A stretch of 64,000 bases of DNA from Bradyrhizobium septentrionale (lineage in GTDB: Bacteria; Pseudomonadota; Alphaproteobacteria; Rhizobiales; Xanthobacteraceae): positions 2,808,501-2,872,500 of the forward strand of contig NZ_CP088285.1 in assembly GCF_011516645.4 (NCBI RefSeq), given 5' to 3'. The position numbers were made by a program, and so were the translations under genes. The stretch's first letter is position 1. Each line of letters starts with the position of its first letter. This document shows, in pieces, positions 36,898-45,653 of this stretch. Below the pieces are notes generated by a model. It did no database searches and was not told the DNA's origin. It saw nothing but the letters and a program-made list of their open reading frames with translations.

Positions 36898-37990
36898 CCG
36901 GCCTCCACTTGAACGGACACCCGCCGCGCATTTCACGCGAGGCTTCATAGGCGCCCAGGCGGGCCTTGAGGATCGGATCCTCAGAGGGTTCGATGCCGGG
37001 CGCGAGACGGTTGGGATTGAAGCTGATGCGTTCGCCGGCCTTTTCCTGATCTTCGGCCACCTTGATCAGCGTCAGGGTCCCCATGGCGATCCGGATTCGT
37101 GTCCCCGGCCAGGGCTTTGTGGGATCGTTGAGCTCATCGCCCGATTCGCCGATCGTCATCATCAGCATGAATCGGGCCGGCCACCGCCGCAGGCGGTCTC
37201 GCAGCTCCGCGCGCAGATAGTCATCGCGCGGCGCGGCGAGGGGATCGGTGTTGCAAACGCCTGCGACCGGCTGCCAGGAAAAGCGAACGGGGCGGCGAAC
37301 GCCATTGGGTGCCGTCACCCAGAAGGTGTGGACGGCGTGATAGGCCGCGCGGGCATAGCTCACCGGCGCGCCGATCAGGCCGACCTGAAATATTCCGAGC
37401 TGTGCAAACCGGTGCTGGTCGGCGTAATGGAGTGCTCCCGCATCGACACTCTTGGTCTCGCTCGGGTACGGGTTGCGCCTAGGCACCTTCAGCTGCAAGA
37501 GGTCGCCAAGCTTGCGCCACCAGGTCTCTCTTTGATACGGCGCGAGCGTCGCGACCTCCGAGAATCCGAAAAATTCCTCGACATTGCGGACGAAGAATTC
37601 GGCAAGCGTCGTGGCGATCAGGTCGCTTGCCGTCCCGTCCGACAGGTGAAAACGTGTCGCCATTCCCCGGACATCGGACCATCCATCATGCCGCTCCGGC
37701 CCCCCCAATCCGTTGGAGAACCTCACCGACACGTCGACGGGCTTTCCGTTGAAATGCTCCGCGGTGCAATAGGTGCGCGCGACATTCGACGCCACGAATT
37801 TGCCTGTCACGCCGATGCCGAGCGTGTGAACCGGCCGCTGCCCGGGGACCGGAGCCGGCAAGTTCTTGATGATGACCTCGACGAGCCGCTTTGCTTCTGA
37901 TGGATCGACCATGCCCCGCTCCATTGCACGGACCGCTGAGGGTGTGCCGTCGGGACGCTCGGTGCTTTTAGCGTTGTCGATCGAGTTCAT
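36884..37990 (-). CDS. Small catalase-family heme protein
   Basis: A 368-residue catalase-fold protein lacking the extra C-terminal domains of full catalases. VHTLGIGVTGKFVASNVART and VDVSVRFSNGLGGPERHDGWSDVRGMATRF, in parts, correspond to the catalase core around the catalytic His and Asn; the family usually acts as organic-peroxide peroxidase (SrpA-like). The typical Tyr heme ligand region could not be assigned with certainty. First gene of a three-gene operon with an unknown protein and a DyP peroxidase, transcribed leftward. No signal peptide is present. Upstream 37991-38472 presumably holds the promoter. Confidence 0.88.
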   Translation of the reverse strand: MNSIDNAKSTERPDGTPSAVRAMERGMVDPSEAKRLVEVIIKNLPAPVPGQRPVHTLGIGVTGKFVASNVARTYCTAEHFNGKPVDVSVRFSNGLGGPERHDGWSDVRGMATRFHLSDGTASDLIATTLAEFFVRNVEEFFGFSEVATLAPYQRETWWRKLGDLLQLKVPRRNPYPSETKSVDAGALHYADQHRFAQLGIFQVGLIGAPVSYARAAYHAVHTFWVTAPNGVRRPVRFSWQPVAGVCNTDPLAAPRDDYLRAELRDRLRRWPARFMLMMTIGESGDELNDPTKPWPGTRIRIAMGTLTLIKVAEDQEKAGERISFNPNRLAPGIEPSEDPILKARLGAYEASREMRGGCPFKWRPDDAK

Positions 37991-38472
37991 CCTGCGCCCC
38001 TGGCGCCGATGTTACATTCGATCGCCGGCCGGATATGTGACGTCGTTCACAAAGTTTGCCGAACAGAGCTCTGCGCAATTTGAAGCGAATAGGTTCGACA
38101 CTCCCGATGGCGCACGCGCGGACCCCTAGAGTGGTTGGCTGGACGGTACGCACCGCCGTGCTCGGCGTTGGCGGCGCCTCCTGAAAACGTTGGCTTTTGA
38201 CCCGAAGCGGAAGTCGAATCTTGTTGGCTTCTGCAACCACCGTCGTTTTTCATCCGATCTGGCGACGAGGGGTTTGAGCAGATCCGGCCGGAATCTCGGC
38301 AGGGAAATATGCTAGGCTTGGCCCGAAGGCCGTGGGCACGGCAATCAGACGACGCGAGTTAGTGGGTCTCCTTTGCGGACAGATTGCCGCGCGCAACGGT
38401 CGCTCAGACTAGACTTTTCGGTGCATCCGGTGGGCTTGCGAGCGAGAAAATGCTGCAAATAGGCATTCGCTG
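37991..38472. other. Divergent intergenic region, catalase / HdeD-like gene
   Basis: 482 bases between divergent genes. I see no coding sequence with a recognisable product, no OxyR or FixK-type box and no clear terminator. Short inverted words such as CGCCGTGCTCGGCGTTGGCGGCG near 38155 do not form a convincing element. Promoters for the peroxidase operon and the HdeD-like gene should lie here. Confidence 0.4.
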
Positions 38473-39396
38473 ATGCGGCACTGGTCCGCACATCTTACTC
38501 GCGTGACGGCCGGCATCGGGCTCGTCGTAATCGGCGGGCTGGCGCTGGCGGCGCCGTTCGCGGTTGGCACCTGGTCCCTGCAATTCCTCGGCCTTCCCAT
38601 GCTGGCGGTTGCGATGGCCGACCTTTACCAGACTCTTGCCAGTCCGCAGCTTCGGACCCATCCGGCTTCGTATGTCACCAGCATTCTTGCGACCGCTGCC
38701 GCCCTTGTCCTGTATCTCAGTCCGTCCCTGGTTGCTTCTGGTGTTGTCGCGATATTTCTGACGTTTCTGGTGGTCGATGGCGTCGTAAAAGCCAGTCAAG
38801 CGGTCTTCGGGCCTCCATCGGGCACGTCGCGAACGGTCGCGATCGTAAACGGCCTGTCCAGCTTCATGCTGGCTCTGATTGGCTTTTGGGTATGGAAAAC
38901 ACTTGGTCTGCAGATCGCGCTCGGCGTAGCGGTCGCCGGGTATGCCGCCTCGGCGGGATGGCGCCTGCTTGTGGCGCCGACGGAGCACCGAGAGCGTGAC
39001 CACACATCCGATGCGACCAATAAGCACCCCGATAACAGGCTCAACTTCGACAGCCATGAACTGTTTGCCGCAGGGCTCGCATCCCGTGCATCAAGCGCGC
39101 CCATCGTGGGACGCACCGAATTGCAGTGGCTGATGGTCGTGGGCGCGGTGCTGTTTGTCGTGCACCTCGCCCGCATGGAATCCAGCGATACCTGGCTCGG
39201 TCTGATCTCTCCGGTCGTGGCCACCGTCGGGGATCCTGATGGCCATATTGTTTGGAGCGCTGTTGGTACTACCGCTGCGCTTGGGCTGGCGGCTGCTGAC
39301 CCGTCCCTTCGAGCGAATAGCATGGCGGCTGCGGTTCTCCGGACAGGATGTCAAGTTGCAAGCTTTGCCGCGGCGTCTGGTTCGGGGGTGGACTGA
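38473..39396 (+). CDS. HdeD-like (DUF308) membrane protein, N-terminal part of a probable frameshifted gene
   Basis: Reads as 307 residues, but only about the first 253 look genuine. Six or more helices resemble the HdeD/DUF308 repeat: LTRVTAGIGLVVIGGLALAA, SLQFLGLPMLAVAMADLYQT, LSPSLVASGVVAIFLTFLVV and GLSSFMLALIGFWVW. After GGGG at 39229-39232 the frame runs into low-quality residues (AADPSLRANSMAAAVLRTG). In the +1 frame the membrane helix continues directly into the next gene, giving VVATVG joined to ILMAILFGALLVLPLRLGW. One fused protein of about 790 residues is therefore likely. HdeD proteins are linked to acid stress elsewhere; function here unknown. Confidence 0.7.
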   Translation: MRHWSAHLTRVTAGIGLVVIGGLALAAPFAVGTWSLQFLGLPMLAVAMADLYQTLASPQLRTHPASYVTSILATAAALVLYLSPSLVASGVVAIFLTFLVVDGVVKASQAVFGPPSGTSRTVAIVNGLSSFMLALIGFWVWKTLGLQIALGVAVAGYAASAGWRLLVAPTEHRERDHTSDATNKHPDNRLNFDSHELFAAGLASRASSAPIVGRTELQWLMVVGAVLFVVHLARMESSDTWLGLISPVVATVGDPDGHIVWSAVGTTAALGLAAADPSLRANSMAAAVLRTGCQVASFAAASGSGVD

Positions 39397-40840
39397 TGCA
39401 CGACTGTCGTTCGCAGCATCGCTGCGCGACGCGCGAAGTTCGCTTTCCTCAGCCGTGGGTTTGACGATCCGCCTTGGCTTGCCGCTCACTGTGTTGTTTG
39501 TTGCCGTCAACACGATCTGGGGATTCACCTGGTACTTCAACACGGAAAGCTGGGCGAGCGCTTTCTATCAGAAGATGGCCGAACTGCGCGTCGACACTTG
39601 GCGTGCCGGCATGGTCGACGGCGTCCTGTCGGCCTATGGCGGGAAAATCGACAAGCTGTTTCGGGTGGCTCCGCCAGGAATCGACGATCAGGATTTCAGC
39701 TTCATCGTCATCGGCGATCCCGGCGAAGGCGATGCGTCGCAATACGCACTGATCGAGCGTTACCTGGAGATCGGACGGCGGGACGATGTCAAGTTCCTCA
39801 TCATTGCTTCCGACGTCATCTATCCGGCCGGCGCCATGGCGGATTACGAGAAGAATTTTCACCTGCCGTTCAAGGGATTCAGGAAGCCCATTTATGCGAT
39901 CCCGGGCAACCATGACTGGTTCGATGCGCTGGAAGGCTTCAACGCCAACTTCCTGGAGCCGCAAGCCGCGCGCGCAGCGCTGGCGGCGCGTGCCGACACT
40001 GACCTCAATCTCACCAGTACCGGCACCAATCGTATCGATCGGCTGGTTGATCGGGCACAGCGACTTCGCGAACTCTACGGTATTCAGAACGGCCTGCAGC
40101 GGGGTCCGTTCTTCGAGATTCAGACCGCGGACTTTGCCTTGATTGCGATCGATACGGGCATTCTGCGTACGATAGACGATCGGCAACGCGCGTGGTTGAC
40201 CGACGCACTGGCGCGTGCGCGCGGAAAATTCACCATGGTTATTCCAGGTCACCCAAAATATGCAGGAGGTACGGATACCAGCACCGGCGACGACGCCTTC
40301 TCTGCTCTTTTTGCAACGCTTGAGAACGCCGGCGTCGATGTCGTGATGGCCGGCGACACCCACGCCTTCGAGTTCTATGTCCAGTATAAAGACGTCGCGG
40401 GCGGCGCGCGCCCGATCTATCACTTCGTCAACGGCGGCGGCGGAGCGTATCTCAGCATCGGTGGCGCACTGGGGTGGCCGGATGTCTTGCCGGTAGAGAC
40501 CTGGGCTTTCTATCCAGGTCCGGATGCCGTCCGCGCCAAACTCGACACCGAAACTCCGGCATGGAAACAACCGGTCTGGGCCTGGATCAAGCGCTTTGGC
40601 GCATGGCCCGTCTCAACCGAAACCCTGTCAGGCATCTTCGATTTCAATCATGCGCCCTTCTATCAAAGCTTCGTCGAAGTGCGCGTTGAACGCTCAAGGA
40701 AGCGCGTTGTTTTTGCGCTGCAGGCGGCCAACGGCCCGGTCCGTTGGCAGGATTTGCACGCTTCTTTCAAAGGCGTCGCGGGCATGGCCCCCGACGCGCC
40801 CGTTGAATTCATCGTCAACATGAAGGCGCCAGGCGGCTGA
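39239..40840 (+). CDS. Membrane-anchored calcineurin-like metallophosphoesterase
   Basis: 533 residues as annotated. Two hydrophobic segments (MAILFGALLVLPLRL and LPLTVLFVAVNTIWGF) are followed by a metallophosphoesterase domain with VIGDPGEGD, IIASDVIYPAG, IPGNHDWFDA (the invariant GNHD), VIPGHPKYAGG and VVMAGDTHAFEFY; together these supply the two-metal centre. The substrate is unknown. It overlaps the HdeD-like frame by 158 bases, far more than a normal gene overlap, and its first helix reads as the continuation of that protein one frame over. It probably forms the C-terminal part of a single membrane phosphoesterase; if the ATG at 39239 is real, GGGGATCC could serve it as a ribosome site. 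Confidence 0.85.
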   Translation: MAILFGALLVLPLRLGWRLLTRPFERIAWRLRFSGQDVKLQALPRRLVRGWTDARLSFAASLRDARSSLSSAVGLTIRLGLPLTVLFVAVNTIWGFTWYFNTESWASAFYQKMAELRVDTWRAGMVDGVLSAYGGKIDKLFRVAPPGIDDQDFSFIVIGDPGEGDASQYALIERYLEIGRRDDVKFLIIASDVIYPAGAMADYEKNFHLPFKGFRKPIYAIPGNHDWFDALEGFNANFLEPQAARAALAARADTDLNLTSTGTNRIDRLVDRAQRLRELYGIQNGLQRGPFFEIQTADFALIAIDTGILRTIDDRQRAWLTDALARARGKFTMVIPGHPKYAGGTDTSTGDDAFSALFATLENAGVDVVMAGDTHAFEFYVQYKDVAGGARPIYHFVNGGGGAYLSIGGALGWPDVLPVETWAFYPGPDAVRAKLDTETPAWKQPVWAWIKRFGAWPVSTETLSGIFDFNHAPFYQSFVEVRVERSRKRVVFALQAANGPVRWQDLHASFKGVAGMAPDAPVEFIVNMKAPGG

Positions 40841-40993
40841 CGTCCCTTTCCCTTCAGCGCGCGGCGTCGGGGATTTGCTTCTGGTACATTGCGGACGTGT
40901 CGTTAGACGCCGAGCGCGCTCGATATCTCGGCCAGGGTCGCCTTTTCAGCGTCGCTCACCTGAACGCCTCCACCGAACAGGCTGCCGCCCTCG

Positions 40994-42633
40994 CTAGCCC
41001 GTCCTATTCGTGAGAGTGCTTTTTTTAGTCCGATTGATGTGGCCGCACATCTGCTCTGACGAGGCGCGCGGGATTGCCTTCGGCTTTTCACCGCCTGACC
41101 GACCCGTACTTTGCAACGCGCTTGAGGTGTAGGTTGGGCGAACGGGGGGCGGACGCCCCGCCGGTCAAGGACCGAGAGGCAGCAGCGCGCCTGGCAAGCC
41201 GCGGATCAGGTCGGCTTCGGGACATGCCGCGGCAAACGCAAGGCGAATGCGGCTCGTGGTCTCGACCACACGGGCAGCGAGTTTCAAGAGACGAAGACGC
41301 AGCGTCGCGAACTCGGCTGTGGCCAATTCCCGGGCTTTGGGAATCGCGTCGCGCACGGTCAGCATCAGCCAATAAGCGGCGGTGTGGAGAACGAGGCGGA
41401 CTTGATTGGCGAGCGCCGAACGGCAGCTGGTGCGATCGGAGGCGAGCTGTGTCTTATGCAGCTTGATCAGATTCTCGGCTTGGCCGCGCGCGCAATACAG
41501 GCTGTCGTAGATCCACTCGGCCGAGCCGACATCGAGGCTGGTGACGACGAAACGGATGTCGAGGCCGAGCATCGTCGCCTCAATACGGGCGACGGTACGC
41601 CGTTCGCGATCCCAGGACTTTGCCTTGTGGCGCGTCTCGGTATAGCCACGCAGAACCGGCAGGTTCTCGATGGCGCGTCGCGTGCGGATGTCGTCGGCGG
41701 CCTCGTCGAGTTTTCTGGCGAGCGGCTTGGTGCCGGACAGACCGAAGATGTAGTCGATGCCGTTGGTCTCGCACCACGCCATTGCCTCCGGCCGGGCATA
41801 GTGCCCGTCGCCACGGAACGTAATTCGCGTGTTGTGCCACCGCGTCCGGATATGCCGGATCAGGCGGCGCAGGTGGGCACGCACCTCGACGCCGCCCGGC
41901 GTCTTGCCGGGCCGCAGCACGACCGCCACGGGCCGGCTCTTCTCCGTGTCGTAGACGTGGATCGGCAGGAAGCAGCGTTCGTCATAATGAGCGTTGAACA
42001 GCGAGAGCTGCTGATGGCCGTGGACGACATCGCAGGTATCATCGATGTCGAGCGTGACGGATGCCGGCTCGCGCGGGTAGCTATCCATCCATGCGTCGAC
42101 CAAAGTGTAGGTCAGTCGGATCACGTCGCGCAGGCGCGGAGCATTCTCCAGCCGCGACAGCGTCGGTTGGGAACACAGATCGCGACCCGTGTCCGGCAGC
42201 CGTCCGCAGGCCAGCTTGAATGCGGGATCGGACCGCAGATGATCGAGGTCGTCGGCGTCCTCGTAGCCGCAGCAGATCGCGAACATGCGCGCGCGGAACA
42301 TATCGACAAGGCTGTGCACGACCCGCGTCGGATCGCGCCGATCCGGGAACACCCGGGCCAAATTGTCGGCCAAGCCGAGACGCCGCTCGGCCATCGCCAG
42401 AAGCATCACGCCCCCGTTCGAGGTCAGCCGACCGCCATCGAAGGCAGCTGTGACTTTCTTGGCGTGAACGGCTGGAAACGAGAAGGGCAGAATCGTATCA
42501 TCGGTCATGGCGGGCCTGGCGTTCGCGGTTGAGGTGATGGGGTTGGCTTTGCAACCGAATCCTACGCCGCATCAGCGCTTTACACCACGCTCGCCAGCCT
42601 CTCAGGCGCACTCTGACGAATAAGACGGGCTAG
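40994..42633 (-). mobile_element. IS1380-family insertion sequence with target duplication
   Basis: The element spans 40998-42629 (1632 bp). Left end CCCGTCCTATTCGTGAGAGT and right end (complement) CCCGTCTTATTCGTCAGAGT are inverted repeats that differ at two positions in about 22. The 4-bp target CTAG is duplicated at 40994-40997 and 42630-42633. The single transposase gene fills 41165-42508. Intact ends, intact gene and a perfect duplication indicate a recent insertion. Confidence 0.92.
41165..42508 (-). CDS. IS1380-family transposase
   Basis: A 447-residue DDE transposase of the IS1380 family, uninterrupted. Family landmarks: FDGGRLTSNGGVMLLAMAER near the N terminus, catalytic aspartate in VTLDIDDTCDVVHGHQQ, second aspartate in TFRGDGHYARPEAM, glutamate in LYCARGQAENLIKLHKTQL, and NQVRLVLHTAAYWLM near the C terminus. 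It should be functional. It is transcribed in the same direction as the gene it has interrupted. Nothing else is carried by the element. Confidence 0.95.
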   Translation of the reverse strand: MTDDTILPFSFPAVHAKKVTAAFDGGRLTSNGGVMLLAMAERRLGLADNLARVFPDRRDPTRVVHSLVDMFRARMFAICCGYEDADDLDHLRSDPAFKLACGRLPDTGRDLCSQPTLSRLENAPRLRDVIRLTYTLVDAWMDSYPREPASVTLDIDDTCDVVHGHQQLSLFNAHYDERCFLPIHVYDTEKSRPVAVVLRPGKTPGGVEVRAHLRRLIRHIRTRWHNTRITFRGDGHYARPEAMAWCETNGIDYIFGLSGTKPLARKLDEAADDIRTRRAIENLPVLRGYTETRHKAKSWDRERRTVARIEATMLGLDIRFVVTSLDVGSAEWIYDSLYCARGQAENLIKLHKTQLASDRTSCRSALANQVRLVLHTAAYWLMLTVRDAIPKARELATAEFATLRLRLLKLAARVVETTSRIRLAFAAACPEADLIRGLPGALLPLGP

Positions 42634-43116
42634 AGGCTTCGGCAGTGCTTTGGCTGATCTGACGTAGCCAATCCTTGAACGCAGCTGCATCACCCGGCGC
42701 CTTGGCTCCGAGTAATGCCGAGACCTGGCGCAATGAATCGATGGATTTAGTCTTCATCTCCGGGGGCTTGCTGCCGGCGAATTCCGCCTGCAGGCCATCG
42801 CGAGCGGCGCTTCGCCCCTCGCTGGTCGAGAAATCGGCGACCACCGCTTTCACGAGGCCGTTGGCGTTGGAGTCGGTCGCAACCTTGCTCAATGCGGCGC
42901 CGCCAGCGAATGATTCCTTGAGCAGGCCCCACAGCCCGCTGGGTTCGGCGGCCGTGATGGCCATCCCCGCAATCATTGGGCTCTTCAGAAGCAGCGTCCA
43001 TTCATCCTTGGTGAAGCTCGTCTTGTCTACCATTGGTCATCTCCTGACGCGTATGTGTGAATCATCCTTCGCCGTTGCGCGCACGCTTCTGGGCGCACGG
43101 CTCAACATCAGCGAAA

Positions 43117-44268
43117 TCAGGATCGCGACAGTGTTTCGATCTTGCGGCGAAGCTCGTCGATCGTGGGTTTGGCAACGTCACCAACACCCGGCATTGCCAG
43201 CACGTTGTCACACATCTGGTTAATGGTCGGCTTTGCTGTTGCGATCAACTTGGCAAGAGCACTTTTTCCTTCCGGGCTGAGCTTTCCCGCAAGGTCGCTG
43301 ACTTCATTCAATTGGGCTGTTGCTTCCCGGAGCTTGGGGATGGCCGCCTGGGCGGAAGCAACGTCCGTGATCGTTGGCAGCACGGATCTCAAGGTGCCGA
43401 CGGACGAGTTGACCTTGTTCGTCAGACTCACGCCTCCAATCGTCAGGTCTGATGGAGCGAGGCCCACGGTTGCAGTCCCAGGCTGCACTGCGGCGGGACG
43501 CGGCAACTCGGCAACCGTTTCAGTTCTTGGCTGGAAGAAATACCAGGCGAGAGCACCCAGAATGGCCACCGCCGCTAACCAGTAGGACAATTGCGACGAC
43601 GCTGCGCTTGTTGTGGCCTGAGCTGCCCGGCTGGCCTCGGCACTGGTCCGCTCCGAGACTCCGGCAATACGGCTCCCGGCGGCTGAAGCTGCCGCAGCAC
43701 CGCTACGCGCAACTCCCGCTGCTCTGTCGATGAGGCCGGCAGAGGTCAGATGGTCGGCGAGGCCGGACGGAATCGCCGCGACGATCTGATCTTTTTGCGA
43801 GCCGAGAAGCGAGGCGAGACCGTTCGTATCCAGGCCGGCGCTGCGCTGCTGCTGGCCCAATGTCCCGAGAACCACCGGGCCAAGCATGCCGAGCAATGAC
43901 TTGCTGGCTTGGCCGTCGATTCCCGCGAACTTGCCAATCGATTGTGCGATTGTGTCCAGCGCTCCTCCGCCGAATAGACCGGAGAGCATGTTGGATCCGG
44001 TTTCCGCGAGGTTGTTCTGGCCCGAACCACCGATCAGGCTTTTGAGAATGTCGAGCGATCCGGGTTGTTGCTGGGCCAACGAGCTGCTGAGTTGGCGGGC
44101 TCCCTGGGGAGTGGCGGTAACGTCCGCCAAGCCGGCAAGCAGTGCCGGGATGGCGCCGCCAATCGCCTTTTGCGCGACATTGCGGTCGATGCCCAAGACA
44201 GAAGCGATCTTTGCGACCATGTCAGGGGTCAGGAATTGCATCACAACAGAAACGAGATTTGCGGCCAT
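43117..44268 (-). CDS. DUF937 protein with transmembrane anchor
   Basis: 383 residues from the ATG at 44268, preceded by GGAGAG. Residues about 1-150 are a DUF937 domain (YidB-like): VLGIDRNVAQKAIGGAIPAL, ARQLSSSLAQQQPGSLDILK, GLFGGGALDTIAQSIGKFAG, LLGMLGPVVLGTLGQ. An alanine/serine-rich linker leads to one helix at about 222-242 (LSYWLAAVAILGALAWYFFQ), then a 140-residue periplasmic tail with a C-terminal helical part (LAKLIATAKPTINQMCDNV). The architecture suggests an anchored periplasmic module with a cytoplasmic DUF937 region. Function unknown. A perfect FixK/FNR-type box lies about 237 bases upstream. Confidence 0.82.
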   Translation of the reverse strand: MAANLVSVVMQFLTPDMVAKIASVLGIDRNVAQKAIGGAIPALLAGLADVTATPQGARQLSSSLAQQQPGSLDILKSLIGGSGQNNLAETGSNMLSGLFGGGALDTIAQSIGKFAGIDGQASKSLLGMLGPVVLGTLGQQQRSAGLDTNGLASLLGSQKDQIVAAIPSGLADHLTSAGLIDRAAGVARSGAAAASAAGSRIAGVSERTSAEASRAAQATTSAASSQLSYWLAAVAILGALAWYFFQPRTETVAELPRPAAVQPGTATVGLAPSDLTIGGVSLTNKVNSSVGTLRSVLPTITDVASAQAAIPKLREATAQLNEVSDLAGKLSPEGKSALAKLIATAKPTINQMCDNVLAMPGVGDVAKPTIDELRRKIETLSRS

Positions 44269-44791
44269 GGCATTCTCTCCATTTTGATTGTGAGGTGTGT
44301 TGTGAAGTGAGTCGGGACTGCGGCTTGATCTCCGGTCGTTCCTCCGCACCTCTTGCGTCAGGCAGATTGCGCAGGAGCGAACCTGGGTCGAACGTCGTCA
44401 CCAGGACGTCGACACCAGATTGATTAGCGTCGCTGCCGCGCCATCATCTCCGTGTCCGGCCCCGGGGCGCATGTGCACCCCGAGGGTGTCGGCCGCGATT
44501 GATCTAAATCAATGGAACCTGTCCGCCGTGAACACACGACGAACGGATCGCGGCCCGGCAGCCCCAGAGCAGGAACAGGGCGCGATAGCAGGACGGTATG
44601 GCTTACCCATGTGCACTCCCGTTGATGGCCCATAGCCGAAGGTCCCATTAGCCATCGTGGCGTCGGCTCATTGGAGAAGAGCGAACCCTGTCCGGTTCAG
44701 TACCAAGGGCGGCTTTTGGCCCCAACCGGACCTTGGCCTGATCTCTGCCCAACGCAGATGCTACGGGTTTCTTGTGGTCCTCACGCGGACG
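44269..44791. other. Intergenic region with a FixK/FNR-type box
   Basis: 523 bases between two leftward genes. The only clear element is the box at 44499-44512. A GC-rich hairpin CATGTGCACCCC with its partner and GTGCACTCCCG are nearby but not convincing. No gene product could be recognised in any frame. Confidence 0.5.
44499..44512. promoter_or_regulatory. FixK/FNR-type box upstream of DUF937 gene
   Basis: TTGATCTAAATCAA matches the anaerobox consensus TTGAT-N4-ATCAA perfectly. In Bradyrhizobium the regulator would be FixK2 or a paralogue, active under low oxygen. It is about 237 bases from the start of the DUF937 gene, so a long leader is implied if this is the target. Confidence 0.7.
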
Positions 44792-45292
44792 CTACGCGGT
44801 TCGGGATGAACCCTGCATGACACGCTTGACCACCATGGCCGCGATGCCCGCGAGCACAGCCTTTGCCTGCGGGGACGCAAGCATGTCGATGATCGGGTTC
44901 GACGGTTGCGCTTGCTCTTGAGGCTGGGCGTCGCCGCTGACGAGAATATCCCGGAGCTGACCGGGCTTCCCATGCAGATCGGTGAGCACCTCGCCCAGTT
45001 CCTTCGGTTCGGGCGCCACTTGTCTCGGTAGCGCCACGCCGCGCGCCGTGGCTCGCTCCTGCAGCATCTTCACGAACGCCCCGCGCTCTTCCGGCGAAAG
45101 CTTGGCCAACGCTTCTATCGCTGCCTGCGCGTACTGGTCAGGCGGCACGGCGTGTGACACATCACCATACCGCTTGAGAACCTCTTGATCAGAGTAGCCC
45201 TGGGACGGGTCTCCTTGTTCGTATCGATCAACGAAATCCCGGTACTCCTTCTGGCGTTGCCCACCGCCAATTAGCTCGTCAAGGATACCCAT
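44792..45292 (-). CDS. YidB-like short protein of unknown function
   Basis: 166 residues from the ATG at 45292, preceded by AAGGAG at good spacing. The N terminus MGILDELIGGGQRQKEYRDF resembles the opening of YidB/DUF937-related proteins; the rest is polar with DPSQGYSDQEVLKRYGDVSH, AIEALAKLSPEERGAFVKML and a C-terminal hydrophobic helix (AKAVLAGIAAMVVKRVM). The function is unknown. It lies upstream of the DUF937 gene, 523 bases away. A perfect FixK/FNR-type palindrome centred about 101 bases before the start codon suggests induction at low oxygen. Confidence 0.78.
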   Translation of the reverse strand: MGILDELIGGGQRQKEYRDFVDRYEQGDPSQGYSDQEVLKRYGDVSHAVPPDQYAQAAIEALAKLSPEERGAFVKMLQERATARGVALPRQVAPEPKELGEVLTDLHGKPGQLRDILVSGDAQPQEQAQPSNPIIDMLASPQAKAVLAGIAAMVVKRVMQGSSRTA

Positions 45293-45638
45293 CTGCAGCT
45301 CCTTCATCGGTGTTGCGCACAAGGCCAAGAGTGCAGTCGCTCCGACAGTTAGTTGCTATCTCCAAGGTAAACCCGGGCGGAGAGTATTGACCTAGGTCAA
45401 GGAGGCATGGCGGCCGCGCAAATTAATGTTTGCTTGTCAGGCGTGAGTGGACATTCCACGCGCGCGTCAATGATCGCTATTGACCCAAGGCCGACACGCA
45501 TCCAGATCAGTTCTGTGTCGCCTCTTGATGGGTAAAGCAGACGCCGCATTTGCGAGGACGTGCCCTAGTTCTGCGGCCCAACGGATGCCAGCTTCGTGCC
45601 TCGCATGCCCCGGAATGCGGATGGATGGGACAGCCCCC
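45293..45638. other. Promoter region of the YidB-like gene
   Basis: 346 bases between the YidB-like gene and the IS630 element. It contains the FixK/FNR-type box at 45387-45400 and a possible -10-like TTTACC about 30 bases downstream of it. The part from about 45420 to 45638 shows no recognisable gene or repeat. Confidence 0.5.
45387..45400. promoter_or_regulatory. FixK/FNR-type box upstream of YidB-like gene
   Basis: TTGACCTAGGTCAA is a perfect palindrome that fits TTGA-N6-TCAA. Its distance to the start codon (about 101 bases) suits a promoter with a box near -41 and a 60-base leader. Confidence 0.75.
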
Positions 45639-45653
45639 TAAAGCGTGATGGCA

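Larger units (their letters stand above)
40903..43033 (-). pseudogene. Conserved 164-residue protein gene split by an IS1380-family insertion
   Basis: The N-terminal part (42634-43033; reading on in frame would stop at 42602) begins MVDKTSFTKDEWTLLLKSPM and runs to QSTAEAS. The C-terminal part (40903-40993) reads EGGSLFGGGVQVSDAEKAT and ends SSALGV. Removing the element and one CTAG copy joins them in frame (400 + 4 + 91 = 495 bases, 164 residues plus stop). The family is a conserved rhizobial protein of unknown function; no catalytic motif is apparent. It lies 83 bases after the DUF937 gene on the same strand, so it was probably the last gene of that unit. A truncated 143-residue product with an element-encoded tail could still be made. 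Confidence 0.88.

Noticed and set aside
36949..37900. Frame on the plus strand opposite the catalase gene
   Set aside because: It has no domain features and the catalase on the minus strand accounts for the sequence.
41118..42579. Alternative ends for the IS1380 element (GCGCT...GTAGG words)
   Set aside because: Matching was poor and needed gaps; the CCCGTC ends at 40998 and 42629 match at 20 of 22 bases and carry a clean CTAG duplication.
44424..44648. Short minus-strand frame across the FixK-type box
   Set aside because: No ribosome site and no recognisable product; it covers the regulatory element itself.
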